Both the position numbers and the translations under genes were made by a program. Shown piece by piece: positions 31,868 through 40,129 of a DNA stretch of 53,216 nt (position 1 is the stretch's first letter; each line of letters opens with the position of its first letter). The stretch is taken from assembly GCA_964550615.1 (NCBI GenBank), contig CAZKAB010000008.1, positions 1 to 53,216 on the forward strand. The letters run 5' to 3'. This stretch comes from M55B144 sp964550615 (GTDB taxonomy: Bacteria; Bipolaricaulota; Bipolaricaulia; UBA7950; UBA9294). Under the pieces are notes generated by a model. That model made no database searches, was not told the DNA's origin, and worked only from the letters and a program-made list of their open reading frames with translations.

Positions 31868-32754
31868 ATGCGAACGAACAGCGCGCGTTTCTCTTCCCCG
31901 GTCAAGGGACGATCCCCGATGCGGTCGCTTGCTCGCATCCGATCGGGTGTGACCTTTACGCACTTGCCGAGCAGAGTGGCCTTCCATTGCGAGAATGGAT
32001 AGCAAACGGAGATAACGATCGCCTGCGTCAGACCGATGCCGCACAGCCGGCGATCTTCATCGACAGCATCGTCAAGTACATGGCCCTAAGAGAGAGCGGG
32101 ATGCTGCCAATGGCTGTCGCCGGCCACAGCCTTGGAGAATATGGTGCGCTCGTTGCCGGCGGCGTACTCGATCCTCTCGAAGCGCTACGGGTCATCATTG
32201 AGCGGGGCAGACTGATGGGGCTCGTAGAAGGTGGTGGAATGGCCGCGATCGTGAAGCTTCCGGCGGAACAAGTATCCGATCTCTGTGATCGTCTCGATGT
32301 TGAGATCAGTGTCGCAAACATCAACGGGCCGATGCAGGTTGTCATCTCCGGAAACGATGATGCGCTCGCACAAGCTATGAGCGCCTGCGAAGGCGCTGGC
32401 GGGCGGGCGATCAAGCTGAACGTATCCGGTCCCTTTCACTCGCCGCTGATGGCGGGTGCGGAGGCGGCGCTTGAGCCGATGATCGAGGAATTGTGTTTTC
32501 GCGCGCCATCAGTTCCGTTTGTGTCAAGCGTTAGCGGCCACGAGGAGCGGGATCCGTTGGAGATCAAAGAACTGCTCTTGACGCAAATCACTGCCTGCGT
32601 GCAGTGGGTGAGCGTGATCGAATCGCTTGTTCAAATGAATATCGATGCTGCGGTAGAGGTCGGCGCTGGCAGGGTATTGACCGGCCTGGGTGCACGCATT
32701 ACCAAGGAGATCGAATTCTCCGCGCTGAAGGAGGTTTCCGATGGCGCGATTTGA
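31864..32754 (+). CDS. fabD: Malonyl-CoA:ACP transacylase
   Basis: A 296-residue enzyme loading malonyl groups onto ACP. Visible are FLFPGQGT near the N-terminus, the nucleophile block GHSLGEYGALVAGG, and the late SGPFHSPLM histidine block. The GTG start overlaps the fabH stop by 4 bases, and its 3' end overlaps fabG by 14 bases. The N-terminal region around residues 15-60 is a little shorter than in many homologues, but the catalytic set is complete. Confidence 0.95.
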   Translation: MNANEQRAFLFPGQGTIPDAVACSHPIGCDLYALAEQSGLPLREWIANGDNDRLRQTDAAQPAIFIDSIVKYMALRESGMLPMAVAGHSLGEYGALVAGGVLDPLEALRVIIERGRLMGLVEGGGMAAIVKLPAEQVSDLCDRLDVEISVANINGPMQVVISGNDDALAQAMSACEGAGGRAIKLNVSGPFHSPLMAGAEAALEPMIEELCFRAPSVPFVSSVSGHEERDPLEIKELLLTQITACVQWVSVIESLVQMNIDAAVEVGAGRVLTGLGARITKEIEFSALKEVSDGAI

Positions 32755-33472
32755 TGGCCAGGTTGCGATTGTCACGGGGGGTACACGCGGGATCGGGAGA
32801 GCGATTGTCGAACTGCTCCACCACGAAGGCTGCAGCGTTGCGGTCTTTGCGCGCGGAGTAGGTGCGGGGCGTTCGTTGGAGCAGGGAATGGATCGTTGCC
32901 AGTACTATCCGGTTGATGTCGCCGATGCAGAACAGGTAAACGATGCAGTACGAGACGTGTACGAAACGCAAGGGGGCATCGATTTCCTTGTCAACAACGC
33001 CGGAATCACGCGTGACGGCCTCATCCTTCGCATGAGCGAAGCTGATTGGCAGCAGGTGATATCGACTAATCTTCAAGGAGCATACAATTGCATTCGCGCT
33101 TGTCTCCGCCATATGGTAAAGGCAAGAAGCGGTGCCATCGTCAGCATTGGGTCGCTGGTCGGAGAGACGGGAAACGCCGGTCAAGCGAACTATGCCGCCT
33201 CCAAAGCCGGCCTGATCGCACTGTCCCGCAGTGCTGCCAAAGAGGTGGCCGGCCGGGGTGTAAGGGTGAACGTCGTTTCCCCCGGATTCATTAAGACAGA
33301 AATGACCGATGTTTTGAGTGAAGAGGTCCGTTCCGGGTATCTCTCTCGTATTCCAATGCGGCGAGAGGGCGCAACCGATGAGGTGGCGCAGGTTGTGGCA
33401 TTCTTGCTTTCGCCGCATGCTTCTTATATAACTGGGCAAGTTGTTGGCGTTAATGGGGGGCTTTATCCCTAG
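32741..33472 (+). CDS. fabG: 3-oxoacyl-ACP reductase
   Basis: A 243-residue short-chain dehydrogenase that reduces 3-oxoacyl-ACP with NADPH. The nucleotide site is TGGTRGIG, followed by NNAGITRD, the catalytic serine after SIGS, YAASKAG (Tyr and Lys) and the C-terminal GQVVGVNGG. The start follows GGAGGTTTCCG, itself inside the fabD coding end. Confidence 0.96.
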   Translation: MARFDGQVAIVTGGTRGIGRAIVELLHHEGCSVAVFARGVGAGRSLEQGMDRCQYYPVDVADAEQVNDAVRDVYETQGGIDFLVNNAGITRDGLILRMSEADWQQVISTNLQGAYNCIRACLRHMVKARSGAIVSIGSLVGETGNAGQANYAASKAGLIALSRSAAKEVAGRGVRVNVVSPGFIKTEMTDVLSEEVRSGYLSRIPMRREGATDEVAQVVAFLLSPHASYITGQVVGVNGGLYP

Positions 33473-33515
33473 TAGAAGACTAGTAGAGCAAAATGCAAAG
33501 GGAGGCGTACATAAA

Positions 33516-33770
33516 ATGGACGATATTGCGGGCAAGGTGCGTACGATAATCTCCGAACAACTGATGGTGGATCCCGAGGAGGTCACTGATGAGGCTTCGT
33601 TCGTGGAAGACCTGGGGGCAGATTCGCTCGATACAGTGGAACTTATCATGGAGTTCGAGGATGAGTTCGGTGTAGAGATCTCGGATGAAGACGCTGAAAA
33701 GATCTCGACCGTTGGCGAAGCGGTCGTCTACATGACCAAGCTGTTAGGAGACAAGGACAAGAAAGAGTAG
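33516..33770 (+). CDS. acpP: Acyl carrier protein
   Basis: An 84-residue acidic four-helix carrier with the phosphopantetheine serine in GADSLDTVELIMEFEDEF. The start at 33516 follows AAAGGGAGGCGTAC and fits the family length; a longer reading from 33441 is rejected. It ends the fatty-acid operon and is followed by a terminator at 33789. No fabF or fabZ/fabI gene is in the window. Confidence 0.96.
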   Translation: MDDIAGKVRTIISEQLMVDPEEVTDEASFVEDLGADSLDTVELIMEFEDEFGVEISDEDAEKISTVGEAVVYMTKLLGDKDKKE

Positions 33771-33788
33771 CAATTTTTCGCGTGCTGA

Positions 33789-33826
33789 AGGGGCAACGAG
33801 ACACGCTTGTCCCTCTTTTCTTTTCC
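33789..33826 (+). terminator. Rho-independent terminator after acpP
   Basis: AGGGGCA (33789-33795) pairs with TGTCCCT (33808-33814; one G-U), followed by CTTTTCTTTT. The T-rich tail makes it the best intrinsic terminator in the window. Confidence 0.75.
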
Positions 33827-33865
33827 CCGAGCGGGTGACCTATCATGTATATCGAGGTGATCGGT

Positions 33866-34354
33866 ATGCGAGAGGGTGACCGGCGTACTGTAGTGGGCAA
33901 AGGAACCGCTAATCCCTATCACGAGTCACAAAAGTATCCAGAGGTAACGCGCTGTCCGCGCTGTGGCCTTGTGTACTGTGACGGTCGCTGGCAGGCGACG
34001 CAGATTCCGCTTAGTCCGCCGTTTGATGAGATCAACTGTCCGGCATGCAGGCGGGAGATCGATCGCTACCCAGGAGGACTGGTGCGGCTGCGCGGCGCCT
34101 ATCTGGAGAAGCATCGCGATCAGATCATGCACATTGTGCATAACCAGACTTCTGCGGCGACGGCAGCTCGTCCGTTGCAAAGGATCATGTGGATTGATGA
34201 TGGCGATAGTGGGCAAGTAGAGATTGCCGTCACTAACGGTCACCTGGCGATGAGAATCGGAAAAGCGATCACGCATGCGTGCAAGGGAGAGCTGGCTGTG
34301 AAACGCGCCGATCGCGATCAACTGGTGCGCGTTTACTGGGATAGGGAGGAATAA
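33866..34354 (+). CDS. Zinc-ribbon protein of the BCAM0308/NMD3-like group
   Basis: A 162-residue protein. Two cysteine pairs (CPRCGLVYCDGRW and CPACRREIDRYP) form an NMD3-like zinc ribbon in the first half. The second half has blocks seen in BCAM0308-type proteins (PLQRIMWID, NGHLAMRIGKAI, VRVYW). The biochemical role of the family is not known. The start at 33866 follows GAGGTGATCG; the ATG at 33845 lies inside that upstream stretch without a site. The stop abuts the start of the cyclodeaminase-like gene. Confidence 0.75.
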   Translation: MREGDRRTVVGKGTANPYHESQKYPEVTRCPRCGLVYCDGRWQATQIPLSPPFDEINCPACRREIDRYPGGLVRLRGAYLEKHRDQIMHIVHNQTSAATAARPLQRIMWIDDGDSGQVEIAVTNGHLAMRIGKAITHACKGELAVKRADRDQLVRVYWDREE

Positions 34355-34966
34355 ATGTTGGAGATGCGGTCACGGTCGATCGGCGGCTTCCTGAGCGATC
34401 TCGCATCCGCGAGTCCGACGCCGGGTGGGGGGAGTGTGGCTGCTCTTTCCGGGGCGATCGCTGCAGATCTTGGGCGGATGGTATGTAGCCTTGCCCTGAA
34501 GAAGAGCGCCAAAGAGGAACTGGCCGCCCTCAACGATTCGTTTACGGTGCTGGAAGCGGAGTTGCTCGACCTCGCAACGGCGGATGAGCAAGCGTTTGAT
34601 TCCGTGATGACTGCCTACGGCATGGATCGTGCGGACGACGGGCGCGCTGAGGCGATAGCACGGGCATTGCAGCGGGCAACAGAGGTGCCGCTAACCACGG
34701 CCGAACGTGCCGTTGCACTGCTTGATGTATTATGTCGACTTGCTCCACTGGGAACGCGCCACAGCATCAGCGATGTCGGTGTGGCGGCATATATGGCAGA
34801 CGCAGCCCTGCGGTCGGCACTGCTCAATGTGGAGGTAAACCTGGCTTATCGACAGGATCAGCGCGAAACCGATCGCCTGGCCGTGGTCGCGGCAGGAATG
34901 CGAGAGCGTGCGAGCGCGCTTGTCGAACAGACGATATACCAGGTTCAAACCAGGCTCACCAAATGA
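34355..34966 (+). CDS. Cyclodeaminase/cyclohydrolase family protein (FTCD_C, FchA-like)
   Basis: A 203-residue helical protein of the formiminotransferase-cyclodeaminase C-terminal family; some members are methenyl-tetrahydrofolate cyclohydrolases. The family signature ASPTPGGGSVAALSGAIAA is at about residues 16-34, and SALLNVEVNL near the C-terminus is typical. It would work in one-carbon folate metabolism. The start follows the previous stop directly (GGGAGG upstream), and the stop overlaps the ATG of the phosphoesterase gene. Confidence 0.85.
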   Translation: MLEMRSRSIGGFLSDLASASPTPGGGSVAALSGAIAADLGRMVCSLALKKSAKEELAALNDSFTVLEAELLDLATADEQAFDSVMTAYGMDRADDGRAEAIARALQRATEVPLTTAERAVALLDVLCRLAPLGTRHSISDVGVAAYMADAALRSALLNVEVNLAYRQDQRETDRLAVVAAGMRERASALVEQTIYQVQTRLTK

Positions 34967-35691
34967 CGTCGATCGGCGTCATCTCTGATGTGCATGCGAA
35001 TATTACTGCGTTGGAGGCTGTGCTTGCCGATCTCCACGCAGAAGGAGTGGAGTGCATCGTATGCTGCGGCGATGTCGTAGGATACGGCCCATGGCCGAGA
35101 GAAGTGATCGCGCGTCTGCGTGATGTGGATGCGCTCTGCGTGCAAGGGAATCATGACGCCGCTTCAATCGGTGCGTTCCCGAGCGATCACTTCAATGCCG
35201 ATGCGCGTGCCGCGATCGACTGGACGCGCGCCGCACTGGATCAGGAGGATCTGCAATTCCTTGCCGATCTTGAGCAAATGTACATTGGCGATGACTTTGT
35301 CCTCGTGCACGGAAGTCTGCGCGGTCCGTTATGGGAGTATATGCGGGATGCGTTCGTCGCGAGGGAGAGCTTCCCGCTTCTTGCGCGGTCGATCGGCTTG
35401 TTCGGGCATTCTCATATTCAGGGCGGGTTTGTTCGTTTCGGCGAACACGTCGACGCGATTACTCCAGGTCGGCCGATCGCGATCGTACCCGGACGGCAGT
35501 ACTTGATCAATCCGGGGAGTGTCGGTCAGCCGCGGGATGGCGATCCCCGCGCCGCATACGCAATTGTCGATCTTGACTGCGACAGCGTGTTGTTCAAACG
35601 TGTCGCGTACGACATCAAACCCGTGATGCAGCGAATTGAGCATGTCGGCCTGCCTCGAAGGTTTGGCGAGCGACTGGAGGCGGGGAGATAG
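34963..35691 (+). CDS. Calcineurin-like metallophosphoesterase (YfcE/MJ0936-like)
   Basis: A 242-residue phosphoesterase with the dimetal motifs SDVHAN, CGDVVGYGP, GNHD (as QGNHDAA), VHGS and GHSHIQ, and the ending LINPGSVGQPRDGD. These small enzymes hydrolyse phosphodiesters; the substrate is not evident. The ATG overlaps the preceding TGA, and the stop abuts the next start codon, so it belongs to the same run of coupled genes. Confidence 0.9.
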   Translation: MTSIGVISDVHANITALEAVLADLHAEGVECIVCCGDVVGYGPWPREVIARLRDVDALCVQGNHDAASIGAFPSDHFNADARAAIDWTRAALDQEDLQFLADLEQMYIGDDFVLVHGSLRGPLWEYMRDAFVARESFPLLARSIGLFGHSHIQGGFVRFGEHVDAITPGRPIAIVPGRQYLINPGSVGQPRDGDPRAAYAIVDLDCDSVLFKRVAYDIKPVMQRIEHVGLPRRFGERLEAGR

Positions 35692-36474
35692 ATGGAAGAA
35701 CGGGCGCTTGCGGTGGCAGCCGGCGCTGCCCGAAGGGTGGGAGCGATTCTGCGCGGTGGATTGAACGCGGAAAAGGGTGCAAAGGAGAAGGCACATCGGC
35801 ATGATCCGGTCACCGTGTTCGATCGTCGCTCCGAAGAGATTCTCGTTGCTGCGGTCGAGGAGTCATTCCCCGATCATGCTATCCTGTCCGAAGAAGGAAC
35901 GAGAAAGAAAGGAACGTCAGAATATACCTGGATCATGGATCCACTTGATGGGACGAACAACTTCCTCCGCGGGATTCCGCATCTGTCCATCTCGCTGGCG
36001 CTGGCAGTCGATTCGCAGACGCGGATGGCGTGCATCTACGACCCAATGCGTGACGAGATGTTCTCGGCGATCGCCGGCAGAGGGGCGTTCATGAATGGCA
36101 TCCCTCTATGCGTAAGCGGGCAAGAGCGGATTGAAGGAGCCATGGTCGGCGTCGGCTTCTCCTCTCGCCCGGAACGCGCGCTGCGCACGCATGCAACGCT
36201 CGCCTCTCTCATTCCCCACGTGCGTGCGCTGCGCACCTTAGGCTCAGCTTGCCTCGATCTGGCGTATGTCGCCGCCGGTCGATTCGACGTGACATGGTAT
36301 CTTTCCCTTTCCCCGTGGGATGTGCAGGCGGCTAACTTGCTCATAACCGAGGCCGGTGGTCGCGTGTCCGATCTTGTCGGCGGAACGCTCGTCGATCCGG
36401 AGAATGGAATCGTGGCATCGAACGGGCGCTTGCACGACGAGATGATCGCGATCATTGCCGGGGGAGAGGAGTGA
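35692..36474 (+). CDS. Inositol monophosphatase family phosphatase (SuhB-like)
   Basis: A 260-residue Mg2+-dependent phosphatase. The metal ligands are in LSEEGT, the IMDPLDGTNNF motif, and the late block WDVQAANLLITEAGG. Family members act on inositol phosphates, fructose 1,6-bisphosphate or 3'-phosphoadenosine phosphates, and I cannot choose among them. It begins right after the previous stop and overlaps the methyltransferase gene's GTG by 4 bases. Confidence 0.92.
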   Translation: MEERALAVAAGAARRVGAILRGGLNAEKGAKEKAHRHDPVTVFDRRSEEILVAAVEESFPDHAILSEEGTRKKGTSEYTWIMDPLDGTNNFLRGIPHLSISLALAVDSQTRMACIYDPMRDEMFSAIAGRGAFMNGIPLCVSGQERIEGAMVGVGFSSRPERALRTHATLASLIPHVRALRTLGSACLDLAYVAAGRFDVTWYLSLSPWDVQAANLLITEAGGRVSDLVGGTLVDPENGIVASNGRLHDEMIAIIAGGEE

Positions 36475-37385
36475 GAAGGGGGGGAGTTGGTCGCGGTCTG
36501 GATGTCTACCGTGACATCATTCCCGATTGGGAGGATTTTGTCGTTGCCTGTTCCCGTCCGCTTCCGACGACGCTAAGGGTCAATACGCTTCGTGCCGCGC
36601 CGTCTGCGCTTTGCGAGCGTCTGTCCCGCAAGGGCTTCTCTCTTGCTCCCGCGGAGTGGACGGATGATCTGCTAACGGTTGATGATGCTGCCGTGAGCCG
36701 CACGGTAGAGCATTGGCTTGGCATGTTCTACATCCAGGAAGCGGTACAAACCTTTCCTGTACTCGTGCTCGATCCAAAACCCGGGGAGACGATCCTGGAT
36801 ATGTGTGCCTCTCCGGGAGGGAAATGCACGCACATCGCCGCGCTAATGCAGGGTCTCGGAGCGCTTGTCGCCAACGAGCCGCTGGGGCAGCGGCAGCCAG
36901 CTCTCCTTTCCAACCTGAACCGGTTGGGTGTAATGAATGTTACAGCCACATCATATCGTGGAGAGTCTTTTCCAATGCAGACGCGCTTCGATCGCATCCT
37001 TGTGGATGCTCCCTGTTCTGCGGAGGGAACGCTACGCAAGGAGTCGTCGTTGCGTGACGGTGCGAGCGAATCGGCGATTGCCCGCTTGTCGAGGTTACAG
37101 AGACGATTGATTCTTAGGGCGTACGATCTGCTTATGCCAGGGGGAGTCCTCGTCTACTCGACGTGCACATTTGCCCCCGAGGAGAACGAGGAGACTATCG
37201 TCTATCTTCTTAAGGAACGTGACGCGATTCTGGTGCCGATCACGCTTACGATTCCTTGTTCGCCAGGGATCACACGATGGGCGGAGAAAGTGTATTCGGA
37301 TGTCGTCAGCGGATGCGTTCGCATTTATCCGCATCAGATAGACAGCGGAGGAGGCTTCATTGCCCGCATCAGAAAGCCTTCGTGA
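36471..37385 (+). CDS. RNA cytosine-5 methyltransferase catalytic subunit (NOL1/NOP2/Sun, RsmF-like)
   Basis: A 304-residue SAM-dependent m5C methyltransferase. The SAM site is DMCASPGGKCTHIAALM, and the two catalytic cysteines are in VDAPCSAEGT and VYSTCTFAPEENE. RsmF and RsmB methylate 16S rRNA. The PUA-like C-terminal domain normally fused in RsmF proteins is missing here and is encoded by the next, overlapping gene in another frame. The GTG start follows GGGAGAGGA. Confidence 0.9.
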   Translation: MRRGGVGRGLDVYRDIIPDWEDFVVACSRPLPTTLRVNTLRAAPSALCERLSRKGFSLAPAEWTDDLLTVDDAAVSRTVEHWLGMFYIQEAVQTFPVLVLDPKPGETILDMCASPGGKCTHIAALMQGLGALVANEPLGQRQPALLSNLNRLGVMNVTATSYRGESFPMQTRFDRILVDAPCSAEGTLRKESSLRDGASESAIARLSRLQRRLILRAYDLLMPGGVLVYSTCTFAPEENEETIVYLLKERDAILVPITLTIPCSPGITRWAEKVYSDVVSGCVRIYPHQIDSGGGFIARIRKPS

Positions 37386-37821
37386 AGAGACGGTCTCATA
37401 TCTGAATGCTCGCTTCGGTGTTTCGCGCGGCGACCTTGCCGACATTTTGTTTGTAGAGAAGAAAGATGAGATCTGGGCGGCTACTGCGGACGTGCCGGCT
37501 GGGCTTGTTGCCAGTCGCCCGGCTGGGCTGCGCGCCTTGAGGCGTACGCGCGAAGGGTTCAAGCCGACAAGCGTCTTCTTGCGCTCTATCGGCAAGTGGA
37601 TCACTTTCTCACGCATTGAGATTGAATCTGTCCTCGAGCTGCAGCAATTCCTTCTCGGGCAGCCGGTGCCGTGCGCAATCGGGGATGGATTTGCCGCCGT
37701 CTCATTTTGCGGTGACGTCATCGGTTGTGGTGCAGCAAGAGGCGGGCTTGCCCGTACCGTCATCCCCACCCATATGAGGCGTGAGCTGCTTGGTTGCCTG
37801 GAAGCGGAAGCGAATACGTAA
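37360..37821 (+). CDS. Separate PUA-like RNA-binding domain of an RsmF-type methyltransferase
   Basis: A 153-residue protein that resembles the C-terminal RNA-binding part of RsmF enzymes (the block YLNARFGVSRGDL at the start; GDVIGCGAARGGLAR near the end, matching the family's G-x-G-L-x-x-G-R pattern). The start is TTG at 37360, six bases after a strong GGAGGAGG, and it overlaps the catalytic gene by 26 bases. The split therefore looks functional rather than a sequencing slip. The two products probably bind each other. Confidence 0.7.
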   Translation: MPASESLREETVSYLNARFGVSRGDLADILFVEKKDEIWAATADVPAGLVASRPAGLRALRRTREGFKPTSVFLRSIGKWITFSRIEIESVLELQQFLLGQPVPCAIGDGFAAVSFCGDVIGCGAARGGLARTVIPTHMRRELLGCLEAEANT

Positions 37822-37860
37822 GCACATCTGCCGATCGTCGAATCCCCATCATTAAGCAGT

Positions 37861-37874
37861 GTAATCATGATTAC
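37861..37874. promoter_or_regulatory. Perfect palindrome GTAATCATGATTAC, candidate operator
   Basis: A 14-base perfect inverted repeat 24 bases upstream of the -10 box of the VWA-RTX gene, placing its centre near position -42 of the transcript. That is a usual position for a dimeric activator or repressor. It is not repeated elsewhere in the window that I could see. Confidence 0.45.
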
Positions 37875-37894
37875 GGAAATTGGTCACCTTGTTT

Positions 37895-37903
37895 TGGTAT
37901 GAT
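37895..37903 (+). promoter_or_regulatory. Extended -10 (TGGTATGAT) of the VWA-RTX gene
   Basis: TATGAT (37898-37903) is preceded by TG at the extended -10 position, and no good -35 is present. A start near 37910 gives a leader of about 29 bases with AAGGAGG before the ATG at 37939. Confidence 0.5.
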
Positions 37904-37938
37904 GGTCCATGCATGGGTACGTGTTTAAGGAGGTTGGA

Positions 37939-40065
37939 ATGCACAGCAAAGTATATCTTGGTGCGATCCTGTTATTGCTGGGAGCGTTGTTCATCCCGCT
38001 CACAGCTTGGGGGGCATCGGCAGACTCTTCAAATCTTGTCTTCATTCTCGATGCGTCGAATAGCATGAACAAGCCGTTCGGCGATGTGACTCGTGTCGAT
38101 GCGGCTAAGGAAGCACTCAGCGAACTGCTAACCAGCATGCCTGCGGGAGAAGACGTCGGTCTAATCATCTACGGCAATCAGATCAACTACAAGAATGAGG
38201 CGGAGAGCTGTAATGACATCTCTTTCCCCTTTCCTGTTACTGCATTTGACGACAACGTGCGTAGTAAGATGATCGCTGCCATCAGCGGCGTGAGAGCGCA
38301 GGGCAAGACGCCGCTGGCAGATTCTCTCACGGAAGCGGCAAACGCACTTTCCGCGACCGGGCAGGGAGGCGTCATCGTGCTCCTTAGCGACGGTGAAGGA
38401 AACTGCGGCGGAGAGTCGGCTGTGGTTGCCGATATGATCGCCAAGATGGACCCTCAAATCACGGTTTATGTCGTCGGACTCGACATCGAGCAGGAGGCGG
38501 GTGACACGCTACGGACAATCGCTGATGCCACCAATGGCCGCTACTGGAGCGTGAACGAGGCAAGCGGGCTTTTGAGCGCACTCCTTTCCGCTGTTGGGCA
38601 GACTTCCGGCCAAGCGGAATCAACCGAGCCGAGAGGTGGAATCCCCGCCGGCTATGAGCGCTTCGGTGTAACAAACGTCATCTATGGCACAGAAGGGAAC
38701 GACGTTCTCTACGGCACCTCCGCCAACGATCTGATATTCGGCCTTGGCGGCGATGATTTCATCATCGGCTTGGGTGGAAATGACGTTCTCATTGGCGGTG
38801 CCGGCAATGATATCATAGAAGGCATGGACGGTTGCGACATCATCAGCGGCGGCGCCGGCGATGATACACTGTTCGGTGGAGCCGGAGACGATACGCTGTG
38901 TGGCGACGACGGCAACGATTCGCTGGAGGGCGAAGCCGGAAATGACGTCCTTGCTGGCGGCCCCGGAAACGACAAGCTCCTCGGCGGCGCGGGCCTTAAC
39001 CTCCTCTACGCAGGCACTGGTAATGACATACTCATGCAGGGGAAAATCATGCAGGATGCGTGTGCTGCGTGCCCGCTTCCCTTGCCGTCCAGCTCGTGTC
39101 CTCCTCCCGCGCCATGCAGTCCCCCTGCTCCATGCAACAGCGTCATGCCTACTCCCCCGACAACTTGCACACCTCCCGCTCCCCCTGCGCCTCCAACCAC
39201 TGGGTGTTGCTATCCGGCCATCAAGACGGTCGATGAAGGCTCGACCATTCAACTGCATGGGACCGTAACCGATTCGGATTGCGGAGCATGCAATATACGT
39301 TGGAGTGCTGAAGCGGGATCGTTCGATGATCCCACAAGCCTCGATCCAATGTATACCGCGCCAATGACCGATTCCTGCGACGGACGCGATGTCTGCGTTA
39401 CGCTGGTAGCCACTGATGGTTGCGGCGCAACGGGAAAGGATTCATTCGTGCTGCACATCAGAAACGTCAACAACCCGCCACGCGTCAATGCGGGCCCGGA
39501 TGTCGTTGTCGATGAAGGCGGGACGGTTCAACTTGCGCCCGCTGTCTCTGATCCGGATGGAGATGCACTCCGATATCACTGGAGCATCCCGTGCGGGGAC
39601 GGTGTGCTGACGGACGCGACTCTCCTTAACGCCGTGTACTCAGCGCCTCTAGTCGGCGCCTGCGATGGCGCAGACATAGTACTCAAGCTCACCGTCATCG
39701 ATTCCTGCGGTGCCAGTGCGGAGGATAGCGTTACCATTCACGTACGGAACTTGAACGCACCTCCGATCGTCGAGCTCGGCCCTGGCTTCTGCATGACTGA
39801 GGCGACTTCAGCCATACTGCACGCGGTCGCAAGCGACCCGGAATGCGGACCTCTTACCTACTACTGGACCGCATCCGCCGGCACATTCGATGATGCGTTC
39901 TCGGCCACTCCCTGTTTCAGCGCACCTAATGTCTCCAACTGTGACGGTGAGGACATTATGGTAAGCCTGACGGTGACCGACGTGTGCGGAGCGAGCGCAA
40001 GTGACTCGTATGTGATTCACGTGCAAAACGTCAACACGCCACCTGTTGTCAAGGCGGATCCGTAG
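37939..40065 (+). CDS. Large surface protein: VWA domain, 13 RTX-type nonapeptides, Cys/Pro linker, three PKD-like modules
   Basis: A 708-residue exported protein. Signal peptide about 1-27; VWA domain about 32-210 with intact metal site DASNSMN; then thirteen consecutive nine-residue G-G-x-G-x-D-x-h-x repeats at about 250-366, a calcium-binding beta roll. A linker rich in Pro and Cys (about 375-425) follows, then three similar PKD/cadherin-like modules each with several cysteines. It ends NVNTPPVVKADP, the phrase that opens each module, so at least one more module may have been lost. The ATG at 37939 follows AAGGAGG. Adhesion or matrix binding is likely. Confidence 0.85.
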   Translation: MHSKVYLGAILLLLGALFIPLTAWGASADSSNLVFILDASNSMNKPFGDVTRVDAAKEALSELLTSMPAGEDVGLIIYGNQINYKNEAESCNDISFPFPVTAFDDNVRSKMIAAISGVRAQGKTPLADSLTEAANALSATGQGGVIVLLSDGEGNCGGESAVVADMIAKMDPQITVYVVGLDIEQEAGDTLRTIADATNGRYWSVNEASGLLSALLSAVGQTSGQAESTEPRGGIPAGYERFGVTNVIYGTEGNDVLYGTSANDLIFGLGGDDFIIGLGGNDVLIGGAGNDIIEGMDGCDIISGGAGDDTLFGGAGDDTLCGDDGNDSLEGEAGNDVLAGGPGNDKLLGGAGLNLLYAGTGNDILMQGKIMQDACAACPLPLPSSSCPPPAPCSPPAPCNSVMPTPPTTCTPPAPPAPPTTGCCYPAIKTVDEGSTIQLHGTVTDSDCGACNIRWSAEAGSFDDPTSLDPMYTAPMTDSCDGRDVCVTLVATDGCGATGKDSFVLHIRNVNNPPRVNAGPDVVVDEGGTVQLAPAVSDPDGDALRYHWSIPCGDGVLTDATLLNAVYSAPLVGACDGADIVLKLTVIDSCGASAEDSVTIHVRNLNAPPIVELGPGFCMTEATSAILHAVASDPECGPLTYYWTASAGTFDDAFSATPCFSAPNVSNCDGEDIMVSLTVTDVCGASASDSYVIHVQNVNTPPVVKADP

Positions 40066-40097
40066 TCGGATCCTAGAAACGAAAGCGTCATTGGCTG

Positions 40098-40129
40098 ATC
40101 TGCTCCGCCCGTTACCGGGCGGAGCAGAT
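40098..40129. terminator. Bidirectional terminator between the VWA-RTX gene and the lipoylation operon
   Basis: A perfect 14-base stem, ATCTGCTCCGCCCG (40098-40111) and its complement (40116-40129), with loop TTAC. The reverse complement of TTA in the loop is the TAA stop of the DUF501 gene, so the stem on one side encodes that protein's last residues. T content after the stem is modest on both strands. Confidence 0.75.

Noticed and set aside
32699..33649. 316-codon minus-strand ORF opposite fabG and acpP
   Set aside because: Antisense to two certain genes, no motif.
38686..39036. CRISPR-like array or tandem DNA repeat in the VWA-RTX gene
   Set aside because: The repeats are 27-base coding units of an RTX roll, diverged in DNA, without spacers.
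38620..39258. 212-codon minus-strand ORF opposite the RTX repeats
   Set aside because: It is a by-product of the repetitive codon pattern.
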